A stretch of DNA of 64,000 nt. Origin: Pseudomonadota bacterium. GTDB lineage: Bacteria > Pseudomonadota > Gammaproteobacteria > Xanthomonadales > SZUA-38. The stretch covers positions 1 to 64,000 of the forward strand of contig JBCCCR010000035.1 of NCBI GenBank assembly GCA_039033415.1. Direction: 5' to 3'. The position numbers were made by a program, and so were the translations under genes. Below the pieces are notes generated by a model. It made no database searches. It was not told the DNA's origin and saw nothing but the letters and a program-made list of their open reading frames with translations. Positions 8,838-16,573 of the stretch are shown here, piece by piece. Each line of letters opens with the position of its first letter. Within the stretch, counting starts at the first letter, position 1.

Positions 8838-9155
8838 GGCCGGTATTTTAGCAGCGCTGCCCGGCTCGGAAACCACCCGCTTCGAGGACCCGGCTTGGTC
8901 CGGTGTCCGCTGCTGCAACCACCTTATTGGACGCGACGAGAGAGTCCCGCGGTTCACGGAGAACGGAATGCTCCCTCGCTACCGGCGAGTCTCACCAACA
9001 GTTGGCCAACTTGCAGGCGCGCCTCACCGCAAAACCGCTTGCGCCAAGGGTTTTTCCTTGCCGACCCTGGCTAACCCCCTGTTTTTCCTGGACCTGCTGT
9101 CTTGGCACGTAAATTGATTGGTATCTGGCTGAACGACCACTCAAGGGAGCCGGAA
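8838..9155. other. Divergent intergenic region without a recognised gene
   Basis: These 318 bases separate the DAK2-DegV operon (leftward) from the small ORF and pspC (rightward) and must hold both promoters. I see no convincing open frame, hairpin or named operator. A T-rich stretch near 9051-9100 could contain rightward promoter elements, but no consensus stands out. Confidence 0.4.
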
Positions 9156-9359
9156 ATGTTGTTGCATGGATCAGGGATCAAACGACTGGCGGTTGAAAGC
9201 TTGCTGGCGCTATCGCTGGCCTGGGCCTCGCTGCAGCTAGGACACGTTTACGCCAGCGAGGGCGAGTGCGCGGGACTTACGGCACTTGGCGCCTTCGAGG
9301 AGGCGCGAGATCCTTTAGGTTTGAATCTTTGCCAAAAGGACACAATCAGCGGTGAATAG
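9156..9359 (+). CDS. Small hypothetical membrane or secreted protein upstream of pspC
   Basis: A possible 67-residue protein starting at ATG 9156 with a good ribosome-binding site (AAGGGAG, seven bases upstream). Residues about 13-35 (VESLLALSLAWASLQLGHVY) are hydrophobic and could be a signal peptide or membrane anchor. The rest is short, with two cysteines. Its end overlaps the GTG start of pspC by eight bases, which suggests coupling. I recognise no family. It could instead be a non-coding leader. Confidence 0.45.
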   Translation: MLLHGSGIKRLAVESLLALSLAWASLQLGHVYASEGECAGLTALGAFEEARDPLGLNLCQKDTISGE

Positions 9360-9747
9360 CTCTCACAACAGCGACGGTTTCGACAAGGTGAAGCGGGTAC
9401 TCGGCGGCGGCCCGGGCGAAGGCTGGGTCTTTGGCGTTTGCGCCAACGTCGCGCGCCGCACCGGTTGGGAGCTGTGGGCGGTCCGCGCCGTTGTGCTGGT
9501 GAGTCTGCTGATCATGTCGCTGCTGACAATCCTTGGCTACTTTGCCCTGGCGATGCTGATGAACGAGACCCGACCGGGGGCTCAACAAAAAATGCGCCGC
9601 TGGGCCGGTCAGCTCGACACACTCTTTGAGGCGGTCAGCCAGGGCCTTAAGCGCTTTTTTGATCAGAAAAGTGATGGCCATACGACCGACGGACGTCGCC
9701 GCAGCAGCGAACGCCGCGATACCTACTGGCAGGACTACCAGGCCTGA
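9352..9747 (+). CDS. PspC-domain membrane protein
   Basis: The 131-residue product carries a PspC domain (residues about 10-75): GGGPGEGWVFGVCANVARR, followed by the helix LWAVRAVVLVSLLIMSLL and a second hydrophobic stretch ending ALAMLMNE. PspC proteins sit in the inner membrane and, in the phage-shock system, sense envelope stress. The C-terminal 50 residues are charged and probably cytoplasmic. No pspA, pspB or pspF is nearby. The start is a GTG at 9352, inside the end of the small upstream frame. Confidence 0.85.
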   Translation: MNSSHNSDGFDKVKRVLGGGPGEGWVFGVCANVARRTGWELWAVRAVVLVSLLIMSLLTILGYFALAMLMNETRPGAQQKMRRWAGQLDTLFEAVSQGLKRFFDQKSDGHTTDGRRRSSERRDTYWQDYQA

Positions 9748-9821
9748 CGCGTTGACGCCTCCGCCTGCGCCGCCGTGGCTAGTGCAACCAAATCCCGCGT
9801 CAGCGGTCTATAGAGACAGGC

Positions 9822-9898
9822 AGCCGGATCGGTACCTGAGCTGAGAATCCCTCTCTTCGTTCTCAGTGCCCCCAACACTCCGCAGGTCCGATCCGGCT
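9822..9898. other. Structured 77-base inverted-repeat region (possible bidirectional terminator or RNA)
   Basis: Outer arms AGCCGGATCGG (9822-9832) and CCGATCCGGCT (9888-9898) are perfect 11-base complements. Inside them CTGAGAA (9841-9847) pairs with TTCTCAG (9860-9866). The block lies between the convergent genes pspC and yceI. It may end transcription from both sides or encode a small structured RNA. It lacks a T-tract and matches no RNA family I know. Confidence 0.45.
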
Positions 9899-9919
9899 TA
9901 TATGACGCCCGAACCGGTC

Positions 9920-9967
9920 AGTGTCCTGTTTGAAAAATTCGTTGTATTTCAGCTCAAACAGGACACT
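9920..9967. repeat. 48-base palindromic repeat element
   Basis: Perfect 14-base terminal inverted repeats, AGTGTCCTGTTTGA (9920-9933) and TCAAACAGGACACT (9954-9967), enclose a 20-base AT-rich centre. Its first 33 bases match the minus strand at 138-106 (28 of 33). The architecture suggests a tiny REP- or MITE-like repeat, which here also could act as a terminator between convergent genes. Confidence 0.6.
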
Positions 9968-9982
9968 AGAGGTCACAACCCA

Positions 9983-10546
9983 CTAGCGGCGCAGCAAGAC
10001 GTTGAATGAGACCGGGACGGCAACCGAAATGGACGTCAGGCCAGCGATTTCGCGCAGCTTCTCGAGGCCGTTGCCCAGCCCCAGGACCCGCATATTCAGC
10101 AGCACCGGCTCGATGCTGACAACCTGTAGCGAACCTTCGGCCGCGGTCACGCTCACCTTGGTCGCGAGCGGCGTGCTGGTGCCAAGCAGGTTGAGTTCAG
10201 CGGACAGATCCAGCTGCTGACTTTCGCCGACGCCAATATCCCCCAGCAGCATGGGATCCACCTTGCCGGTGACGCTCGCCGCCGCAGCGTCGTCGAGCAG
10301 GTGTTCGTGGATGCGATCATTACGAATCGGGATTTTGGTATCCAGGCTTTTGAGATCGATCTCCAGCACAAAGCTACCGTCTCCCTGCAGCGAGCCGGAC
10401 ACACGCGTAAACTGGTGCGATTCCGCCACGTCGACATTTTTGGTGGAAACAAAGCTTAGGGAAGAGGCCGTCCCGTCCACTTCCCAATCCGCTGCGAGCA
10501 GGCTCCCGCTGAAGAGCAGCGGCAGCGCCAGGAATAACCGTTTCAT
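9983..10546 (-). CDS. YceI-family periplasmic protein
   Basis: The 187-residue product has a clear signal peptide (MKRLFLALPLLFSGSLLA, cleavage after AA) and a YceI lipocalin-like barrel: WEVDGTASSLSFVSTKN, FVLEIDLKSLDTKIPIRNDRI and the ELNLLGTSTPL strand. YceI proteins bind isoprenoid or other lipids in the periplasm; their exact role is unsettled. The ATG at 10546 was chosen for the signal peptide. It is divergent from the WYL regulator at 10628, which may control it, though this is inference from position only. Confidence 0.85.
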   Translation of the reverse strand: MKRLFLALPLLFSGSLLAADWEVDGTASSLSFVSTKNVDVAESHQFTRVSGSLQGDGSFVLEIDLKSLDTKIPIRNDRIHEHLLDDAAAASVTGKVDPMLLGDIGVGESQQLDLSAELNLLGTSTPLATKVSVTAAEGSLQVVSIEPVLLNMRVLGLGNGLEKLREIAGLTSISVAVPVSFNVLLRR

Positions 10547-10627
10547 CAAACTAGTGGTCCCAATTGCTTCGGGCGGCGCGTCGCGCCGCGTAAACTCCAG
10601 GGCCATGATCATACGTCAGCGCAACCA

Positions 10628-11608
10628 ATGAGCAAGACCGAGCGCCTTTACCATCTCCACAACCTGCTAAGTCAGCGCCGCACCCCCATTACCCGGCAAG
10701 CGCTGATGGCCGAGCTGGGCTGTTCTCAGGCGACGCTCTATCGCCTGATCAACGATCTGCGCGACCATCTCGGCGCGCCGATCGAAACCGACCCCGACGG
10801 CCGAGGTTACTATTACGATCAACATCCGGGCGTGCGGCCCTTCGAGCTTCCCGGCGTATGGATAAGCTCCGACGAACTGCGGGCACTGATGTCGGCCCGC
10901 GAGCTGCTTGCCGGCGTGCAGCCGGGCCTGATGGACACCGCCTTGGCCACCCTGCAATCGCGAATCGAAAAGCTGCTCGACTCGCAGGGTGTCAACGTCG
11001 CCACCCAAAGCAATCGAATCCGCATCATTCACCAGGCCAGCCGGCTGCTTTCGGGCGAGCAGTTTCGCCCGGCGCTGGACGCCCTGGTCAATCGCCGCCG
11101 GCTGCAGATCACCTATCAGTCGCGCGGGACCGCTGAGACCACCCAACGGGAGGTCTCACCCCAGCGTCTAACCAGCTATCGGCACAACTGGTACCTGGAC
11201 AGCTGGTGCCATCTGCGCGAAGGCCTCCGCAGCTTCGCGCTGGAGAAAATAGTGGTGGCCACACCCACCGACGCGGAAGCCATCGAGATTCCGGACATCG
11301 AGCTGAACCAGCATTACGCGAGCGCCTACGGCATCTTTTCGGGACCGGCCAGCGGCTCAGCGGTGCTGCGTTTTTCGGCGCGCATCGCCCGCTGGGTAGC
11401 CGACGAGCAGTGGCATTCGCGGCAGGAGGGCCGCTGGCTGGACGACGGGCGCTACGAGCTCACGCTGCCCTTCGGCCAAACGGCTGAGCTGGCGATGGAC
11501 ATTCTTCGCTACGGCCCGGAGGTTGAGGTGAAGTCGCCGCCCGAGCTGCGAGAGCGGGTCGCAAAGCTGGCGCGAGAGACGCTCAGCCAGTATGAGTCAG
11601 CGTCGTAG
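10628..11608 (+). CDS. YafY-type WYL-domain transcriptional regulator
   Basis: This 326-residue cytoplasmic regulator has an N-terminal HTH_11 helix-turn-helix (residues about 5-60, TRQALMAELGCSQATLYRLI) and a central WYL domain with NWYLDSWCHLREGLRSF. A C-terminal WCX extension follows, with ELAMDILRYGPEVEV. WYL domains sense small or nucleic-acid ligands, and YafY/DeoR-like members act as repressors or activators. The gene is divergent from yceI with 81 bases between starts. The ligand is unknown. Confidence 0.9.
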   Translation: MSKTERLYHLHNLLSQRRTPITRQALMAELGCSQATLYRLINDLRDHLGAPIETDPDGRGYYYDQHPGVRPFELPGVWISSDELRALMSARELLAGVQPGLMDTALATLQSRIEKLLDSQGVNVATQSNRIRIIHQASRLLSGEQFRPALDALVNRRRLQITYQSRGTAETTQREVSPQRLTSYRHNWYLDSWCHLREGLRSFALEKIVVATPTDAEAIEIPDIELNQHYASAYGIFSGPASGSAVLRFSARIARWVADEQWHSRQEGRWLDDGRYELTLPFGQTAELAMDILRYGPEVEVKSPPELRERVAKLARETLSQYESAS

Positions 11609-11623
11609 CACCGGCGGAGTCTC

Positions 11624-12577
11624 CTAACGCAGCGTTGCCGCCAGCCACTGCCGGTAGTCATCCGCAACCTCCCGCGGCGCCTCAAGCTGGGGCAGATGCC
11701 CAACGCCTGACAGGTAGCTGACTCTGGACTGCGGCAGCAGCCGGGACAGCGTGACGGCTCCGGAGGGATCCAGGACCCGATCTTGCTCGCCCCACACGAT
11801 CAGCGTGGGCTGCGCGAGACCTTCAGCGAGCGCCTCGGCTGGATCGGACAGTTTGAGGCCCTCGAAGATCGTCTCCATACGCGACTGCCGGGCCACCGTG
11901 TTCTCCGCCAGGTAAGACCGCACCGGGCCGGGGAGAAAGGGTTTGACCTCAAAAATAAAGTCCAGCATGTACTCAAAGTCGGCTTCGCTGGCCGGGATCA
12001 GTACGTTGGGCTCGCCGTCAACAATCGCCTGAACAAACGGGCTCAACGGTGGCGTTACCACCCCGCCTGGCGCCAGCAGCCACAGCGACTGAATCCGCTC
12101 GGGCGCCAGCCGCGCCATCGCGAGCGCAATATAGCCGCCCATCGAGTTTCCGCCGACGTGAAACTGCTGGTGGCCCTGTTCATCCATAAACGCCAGCACC
12201 CGCTCAGCCTGGGCGGTAGCCGTGTAGCGGTTGTCCAGGGCCGAACTGCTCATCCCAAACCCGGGCAGGTCGGGGACCACCAGCTCGGCGGTGTCCTTCA
12301 GGTGCCGGGCCAGTCGATTGAAGTTGTCTTTATCCGCACCAAAACCGTGCAGCAGCAGCAGCACCGGCCGGGGCTCCTCAACCGGGTCGCTGCGCAGGAA
12401 GACCCAACGCTCGTCGCCGATGGTCTGGGCTACCGGGGTCAACCCCGCGAGCTGGCGCTCCGTTGCAATAAACATGCGGTAAACCGTGCCCGGCGCACCG
12501 AACCAGACCGCCCCCAGGGCGACCAGCGTAGCGGTCAGAATCCAAAACCGGCTTTTCTCAAGAAATGAGAACTTCAT
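11624..12577 (-). CDS. Membrane-anchored alpha/beta hydrolase (lipase/esterase-like)
   Basis: The 317-residue protein starts with an uncleaved membrane anchor (residues 11-30, FWILTATLVALGAVWFGAPG). An alpha/beta-hydrolase fold follows: LLLHGFGADKDNF (oxyanion), nucleophile elbow GGNSMGGYIA, acid in WGEQDRVLDPSG and catalytic histidine in GVGHLPQLEAP. The family includes lipases and C-C hydrolases. The anchor plus this motif set resembles Moraxella/Psychrobacter lipase 3. Specific substrate is not known. It converges on the WYL gene with a 15-base gap. Confidence 0.85.
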   Translation of the reverse strand: MKFSFLEKSRFWILTATLVALGAVWFGAPGTVYRMFIATERQLAGLTPVAQTIGDERWVFLRSDPVEEPRPVLLLLHGFGADKDNFNRLARHLKDTAELVVPDLPGFGMSSSALDNRYTATAQAERVLAFMDEQGHQQFHVGGNSMGGYIALAMARLAPERIQSLWLLAPGGVVTPPLSPFVQAIVDGEPNVLIPASEADFEYMLDFIFEVKPFLPGPVRSYLAENTVARQSRMETIFEGLKLSDPAEALAEGLAQPTLIVWGEQDRVLDPSGAVTLSRLLPQSRVSYLSGVGHLPQLEAPREVADDYRQWLAATLR

Positions 12578-12622
12578 CGGTCAGGATAGCGAGCAGCAAA
12601 GACGTTTGGAGGGCCTGAAATC

Positions 12623-13003
12623 ATGGCTTCAATTATACGCGCGGACGTCAGCCGCATACTGCTTTTCTGGACCGCAGCCGCATTGGTACTTTGGCAGGTG
12701 AGTCCCTGGGGCCAGGCTCTGGAGCAGCTGATCGGGCCCGCCTGGTTATGGTGTTGCCTGATGCCGGGTGCAGCGTGGGCCCTGCTAGCTCCCCAGCGGT
12801 TTTTCGCGGCCGCGGCGCAGCTGTTCCGCTGGTCGTTCAGCGTCCTGCTGTCGGTTATTCGGACCGGCCTCAACGTCACGCTGGGGCTCCGCCCACTCAC
12901 CCCGGTGATGTTCTTCCAGGGCCCGCAAACCCGACGTGCGGCAAGCGTTGTCCAGGCCGGCGGCACGGGCGAAGGGCGACGTCAGCGGCCGCCGGCGGTC
13001 TAG
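12623..13003 (+). CDS. Small hypothetical membrane protein
   Basis: A 126-residue protein with two hydrophobic segments (about residues 10-28 and 38-57) and a basic, disordered C-terminus rich in Arg and Pro. The ATG at 12623 has a GGAGGG ribosome-binding site nine bases upstream, supporting translation. It is divergent from the hydrolase gene by 45 bases. I recognise no family. Confidence 0.55.
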   Translation: MASIIRADVSRILLFWTAAALVLWQVSPWGQALEQLIGPAWLWCCLMPGAAWALLAPQRFFAAAAQLFRWSFSVLLSVIRTGLNVTLGLRPLTPVMFFQGPQTRRAASVVQAGGTGEGRRQRPPAV

Positions 13004-13036
13004 AGCGGGCGGCGAACCGCCGCGCGCCCCCATGGC

Positions 13037-15346
13037 TTACCGGCCCCAGTTTTGGGACGTCACCGTCAGCGTGACGGTCGCCGTGGCGGTGCCGCCAAAG
13101 CCGTCTTCAACGGTGTAGGTGAACTCATCACCACCCCACCAGCCGGACATCGGGGTATAAAGGATCTGCTGATCGGCGGTGATGGCCGCGGTGCCGAACG
13201 GGGTCTTGGTATCCACCGCCACGATGGTGAGCGGATCGCCATCCGGGTCGGAATCGTTGGCCAGCACGTCGATGGTGACCGCCGTATTTTTTCGTGTTAC
13301 CGCGGTGTCATCCTGCGCCACCGGCAAGGTATTAAACGCATCGACGATCACCGTCACCAGCGCTTCCGCCTGCTGGCCGCGTTCGTCCTGGACCGTGTAG
13401 CTGAAGTTGTCGGAGCCGACAAAACTGCGTTCCGGCGCGTAGACCAGCTGAGCGCCCTGCTGCGTGACCTCGCCGTTGGCGGGAGCGGTAAACGACACGA
13501 TGTTGAGTGAATCACCCACGTCGTTGCTCAGCACGTCCACCGTGACGGGCTGCGTGCGAAGCGTTGTCGTCTGGTCGTCAACTGCCGTGATCGGCGGTAG
13601 CTCCAGTACGGTAACCGTCACGTTGGCCGAGGCTTCCCCGCCGGCATCGCTGGCGACATAGCTGAACGTGTCGGTGCCAAAAAAGCCCGGGTTGGGCGTA
13701 TACAGCACCTGATCACCGCTGATGGTGGCGGAGCCGTTGGCCGGCGCCGTCACGGAAACCAGGGTCAGTGCGTCGCCATCCGGATCGCTGTCATTGCCGA
13801 GCACATCGATCGACACGGACTGATCCTGATCGATGGTGACGGCGTCATCCTGCGCACTCGGGAACGTGTTGACGATCACCTGGGGCCCGAGGCGTTGCTC
13901 GTTGTCCACCTCAGCATAACGGTAGGTATCGACCTCGCGCTTGTGCGCAATCGGGTTCTTGAGCGCCCGTTCCAGCCAGGCCGGATCGTCGATTTCTTCG
14001 CGCTCCCAGCGCACGTCCGTGCCGCCGGCGACTGCCGGGGTTATCACCACATCTTCGGTGCGCTCCTCGAGGGTGACAAACTCGATCTCAACACGTCGGT
14101 TGAGCTTGCGGTTATCTTCTGACGTGTTGGGTACCGCAGGGTCGCTTTCACCGAGCGCGCGCACCACAAGCTGGTCGAGATCCACACCGTTGCCGGTCAG
14201 GTAGGTGGCAACCGAATCCGCCCGCCGCTGGGACAGGGCGTCGTTGTATTCGGCGGGCGCCAGGTCACACGTGTGGCCAGAGACGGTGATTTTGCCAACG
14301 ATGTTGGCGGCACTGAGCGTTGCCAGCACGCTGTTCAGACTGTCTTCGGCCGCGCCCCTCAGCTGGGACCGGTCGAGATCGAAGAGGACCGCCTCGTTGA
14401 GGGTCGCCTCGTTCCTGACCAGGCGTTTCTCGGTAACCGCCGGCTGGGGCTCGGTGCGGGTTTCGACGCGCCGCTCCAGCGTGTCGCGGGCCGCCTTGTA
14501 GCTCGGGCGATGGCGCTGGCCGAACGCATAGCGGTAGAAGAGCACCGCGCGGGTGTCGCTGTTGTCGGTGACAAAGTCGCCCGACCGGTCGAGGTACTCC
14601 GCTGTCAGCGCGAGCGAGTGCGGTGTGCCGGAGAAAAACTTCTCAACGCCCACGGTCGCCGACAGCTGCTCAGCACCGTCCCTGCCCTGCTCAAAATCAA
14701 CGCCGCCTCGAAGCCGGATCAGCTGGTCGTCAAAATAGCGCCCGATGCGAAGGCCACCGCCATGATCGTAGGCGCGTTCGTAGATGGTTGTGATGGTGTC
14801 GTTGAACTGATCCTGGACAAACTGCTGGTTGCCAACAACACCGCTGAGCTGCGTCAGCTGCGTATCCACCAGCCGGTCAACCAGCCGCCGGCCGGTGATC
14901 GCTTTCATCACGTACGCACCCCAGAACAGATCGGGGCCCTCCCAGCCGAGGCCAAGCGAAACTTTGCGGTCGTCAAATTCGTTTTGATCGAGAGCGACAA
15001 AGGTCTTGGCGACCCGGGCGCTGCTCTGCTGGCGAGCCGCCTGCTCAAGCGAATCCGCGCCGGTGAGCCAGTGATAATTGAGCTTCAGGCCACCGCGCTC
15101 ATCGCTGACCCACAGCTCGCCGATCCAGTTGGAGTTTTCGTCTTCGCCGAACACATGCAGGTACTCACCCTGCAGGTCGCCGTCGTCGTCGATGCCGATA
15201 CCCAGACGCTGGTAGTCGCCGGTGTAAGAAACTCGGGCATTGCCGTCGCTCCCCGTCAGCCGCACCTGCGGATCGGAGGCTTCCTGGGCCGCAGCGCCGG
15301 CCGCAAAGCTGAGGGCGGCCAGCAGCAAGGTCAGTTTCGCTTTCAT
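13037..15346 (-). CDS. Outer-membrane protein with OmpA domain and three Ig-like repeats
   Basis: The product has about 769 residues. It starts with a signal peptide (MKAKLTLLLAALSFAAGAAA) and a roughly 270-residue region of alternating strands that may form a barrel. An OmpA-like peptidoglycan-binding domain follows (about 315-430: NEAVLFDLDRSQLRGAAE, SGHTCDLAPAEYNDALSQRR, NRRVEIEF). Three tandem cadherin-like/Ig repeats of about 85 residues close the protein, each with the DDxxxT, VLxNDxDPDGD and DxFSYTVxD pattern. An OmpA domain is normally C-terminal; here the repeats come after it. A start at 15361 is also possible. The role is probably structural or adhesive in the envelope. Confidence 0.85.
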   Translation of the reverse strand: MKAKLTLLLAALSFAAGAAAQEASDPQVRLTGSDGNARVSYTGDYQRLGIGIDDDGDLQGEYLHVFGEDENSNWIGELWVSDERGGLKLNYHWLTGADSLEQAARQQSSARVAKTFVALDQNEFDDRKVSLGLGWEGPDLFWGAYVMKAITGRRLVDRLVDTQLTQLSGVVGNQQFVQDQFNDTITTIYERAYDHGGGLRIGRYFDDQLIRLRGGVDFEQGRDGAEQLSATVGVEKFFSGTPHSLALTAEYLDRSGDFVTDNSDTRAVLFYRYAFGQRHRPSYKAARDTLERRVETRTEPQPAVTEKRLVRNEATLNEAVLFDLDRSQLRGAAEDSLNSVLATLSAANIVGKITVSGHTCDLAPAEYNDALSQRRADSVATYLTGNGVDLDQLVVRALGESDPAVPNTSEDNRKLNRRVEIEFVTLEERTEDVVITPAVAGGTDVRWEREEIDDPAWLERALKNPIAHKREVDTYRYAEVDNEQRLGPQVIVNTFPSAQDDAVTIDQDQSVSIDVLGNDSDPDGDALTLVSVTAPANGSATISGDQVLYTPNPGFFGTDTFSYVASDAGGEASANVTVTVLELPPITAVDDQTTTLRTQPVTVDVLSNDVGDSLNIVSFTAPANGEVTQQGAQLVYAPERSFVGSDNFSYTVQDERGQQAEALVTVIVDAFNTLPVAQDDTAVTRKNTAVTIDVLANDSDPDGDPLTIVAVDTKTPFGTAAITADQQILYTPMSGWWGGDEFTYTVEDGFGGTATATVTLTVTSQNWGR

Positions 15347-15458
15347 CGATTGTTGTTCCATCCACCGCTCGTTTTGAGCTCTCCTGGCCGCACGTTAGCA
15401 CATTAAAAAACCGCCACAAGAGACCCGGTGACGTTTGTTGACAGGTGCCAGAAAAAAG

Positions 15459-15665
15459 TCAGTCTTTGAGCACAAAAGTCACCTTGAGATTGACCCGGTA
15501 CTCGGTGATTTTGCCCTTGGCGTCGAGGGTGACCTTCTGACCGTCCACCCAAGCGCCTTTGACGTTTTTCAGCGTCTTGGCGGCTCGTTTGCAGCCCTTG
15601 GCAACAGCATCTTCAAAGCTCTTGTCAGACGAGGCGATAATTTCAGTGACTTTTGCAACAGACAT
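15459..15665 (-). CDS. Dodecin family flavin-binding protein
   Basis: This 68-residue protein begins MSVAKVTEIIASSDKSFEDA and continues with the GAWVDGQKVTLDAKG and YRVNLKVTF strands typical of dodecins. These assemble into hollow dodecamers that bind flavins (or CoA) for storage and protection. The start at 15665 has a strong ribosome-binding site (GAAGGAGACG). Many dodecins have a Trp that stacks on flavin; here W39 in GAWVDG fits. It probably has its own promoter in the 150 bases between it and rlmB. Confidence 0.92.
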   Translation of the reverse strand: MSVAKVTEIIASSDKSFEDAVAKGCKRAAKTLKNVKGAWVDGQKVTLDAKGKITEYRVNLKVTFVLKD

Positions 15666-15815
15666 AGACGTCTCCTTCGTTGGATGAGTTAAAACCTTTT
15701 GGCCCCGGATCCGGGCGGTCATGTTCCTAGGTCAGCCAGGACCTCTCCAGCGCGAAGCTCGAGAGTCTTTCTGACACCTTACCGCGTTACGGATCGCGGT
15801 GCAGACGCGGCGGCG

Positions 15816-16571
15816 CTAGCGGCTCGGGCCGGCTGAGTCGCGCTGCCGGCGCGCTTCGAACAGCATCAGAGCCGCCGCCACGGAGACATTCAGACTTTCC
15901 ATTTGCGGACTGATCGGTATCCGCGCCAGATGATCACAGCGCTCGCGCAGCAGCCGCTTCATCCCTTTGCCTTCGCTCCCGAGCACCAGAACGGTGGGAC
16001 CGCGCAGATCAATCTCATACAACGTCTGTGGGGCATCCGCCGCGGTTCCCACCACCCAGAGCCCCTGGTCCTTGAGCGCGTCGACGGTGCGGTTGAGGTT
16101 CACCACCTGCGCCAGGCGCAACAAGTCAGCGCCGCCGGCCGCGGTCTTGCGCGCGGCCGGCGTCAGGCCCACCGCACGGTCTTTCGGGTAGATCACCGCG
16201 TCCGCCTCTGCGGCCGCCGCGCTGCGCAGGCAGGCGCCGAAGTTTCGCGGGTCCTCCAGATGATCCAACAGCAGGACCAGGGGATTCTCAAGCTCTGCGA
16301 GCACCGTGAGCAAAGCCGCCTCGGTGAGCGGCTCCGCACCCCGGTAGTGGGCCACCGCACCCTGATGACCGCGGCCATGCTGATCGAGCTCCCGCCGGCC
16401 GACACGAGAAACCGCTACGCCGACGTTGCGGGCCAGCGTCTCCAGCTCTCTAGCCCGTTTGTCGCCCCGTTCGCCGGACAGCTCGAGCAGCGTGACGTTG
16501 GCAGGGTCGTTGCTCAGCGCGCTGCGGACCGCATTGATCCCCAGAATTTTCTGGTCACCACCCGGCGCCAT
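15816..16571 (-). CDS. rlmB: 23S rRNA (guanosine-2'-O-)-methyltransferase RlmB
   Basis: RlmB methylates Gm2251 of 23S rRNA. The 251-residue SPOUT/TrmH protein has an N-terminal L30e-like substrate-binding domain (KILGINAVRSAL) and the knotted catalytic domain. Its motif 1 is DPRNFGACLRSAAAAEADAV, motif 2 is VLGSEGKGMKRLLRE, and motif 3 is IPISPQMESLNVSVAAAL. It starts two bases after the rnr stop, so the two form an operon, as in E. coli. Confidence 0.96.
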   Translation of the reverse strand: MAPGGDQKILGINAVRSALSNDPANVTLLELSGERGDKRARELETLARNVGVAVSRVGRRELDQHGRGHQGAVAHYRGAEPLTEAALLTVLAELENPLVLLLDHLEDPRNFGACLRSAAAAEADAVIYPKDRAVGLTPAARKTAAGGADLLRLAQVVNLNRTVDALKDQGLWVVGTAADAPQTLYEIDLRGPTVLVLGSEGKGMKRLLRERCDHLARIPISPQMESLNVSVAAALMLFEARRQRDSAGPSR

Positions 16572-16573
16572 GC

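Noticed and set aside
9833-9850. Words resembling TPP riboswitch boxes (ACCTGA and CTGAGA).
   Set aside because: They are in the wrong order and no thiamine gene follows.
9822-9898. A tRNA-sized, stem-closed region.
   Set aside because: The closing stem is 11 rather than seven base pairs, there is no GGTTCRA T-loop and no CCA end, so it is not a tRNA.
13037-13800. Regularly repeated DNA that could be a CRISPR array.
   Set aside because: The repetition is at protein level (three Ig-like repeats of about 85 residues) and the DNA copies are diverged.
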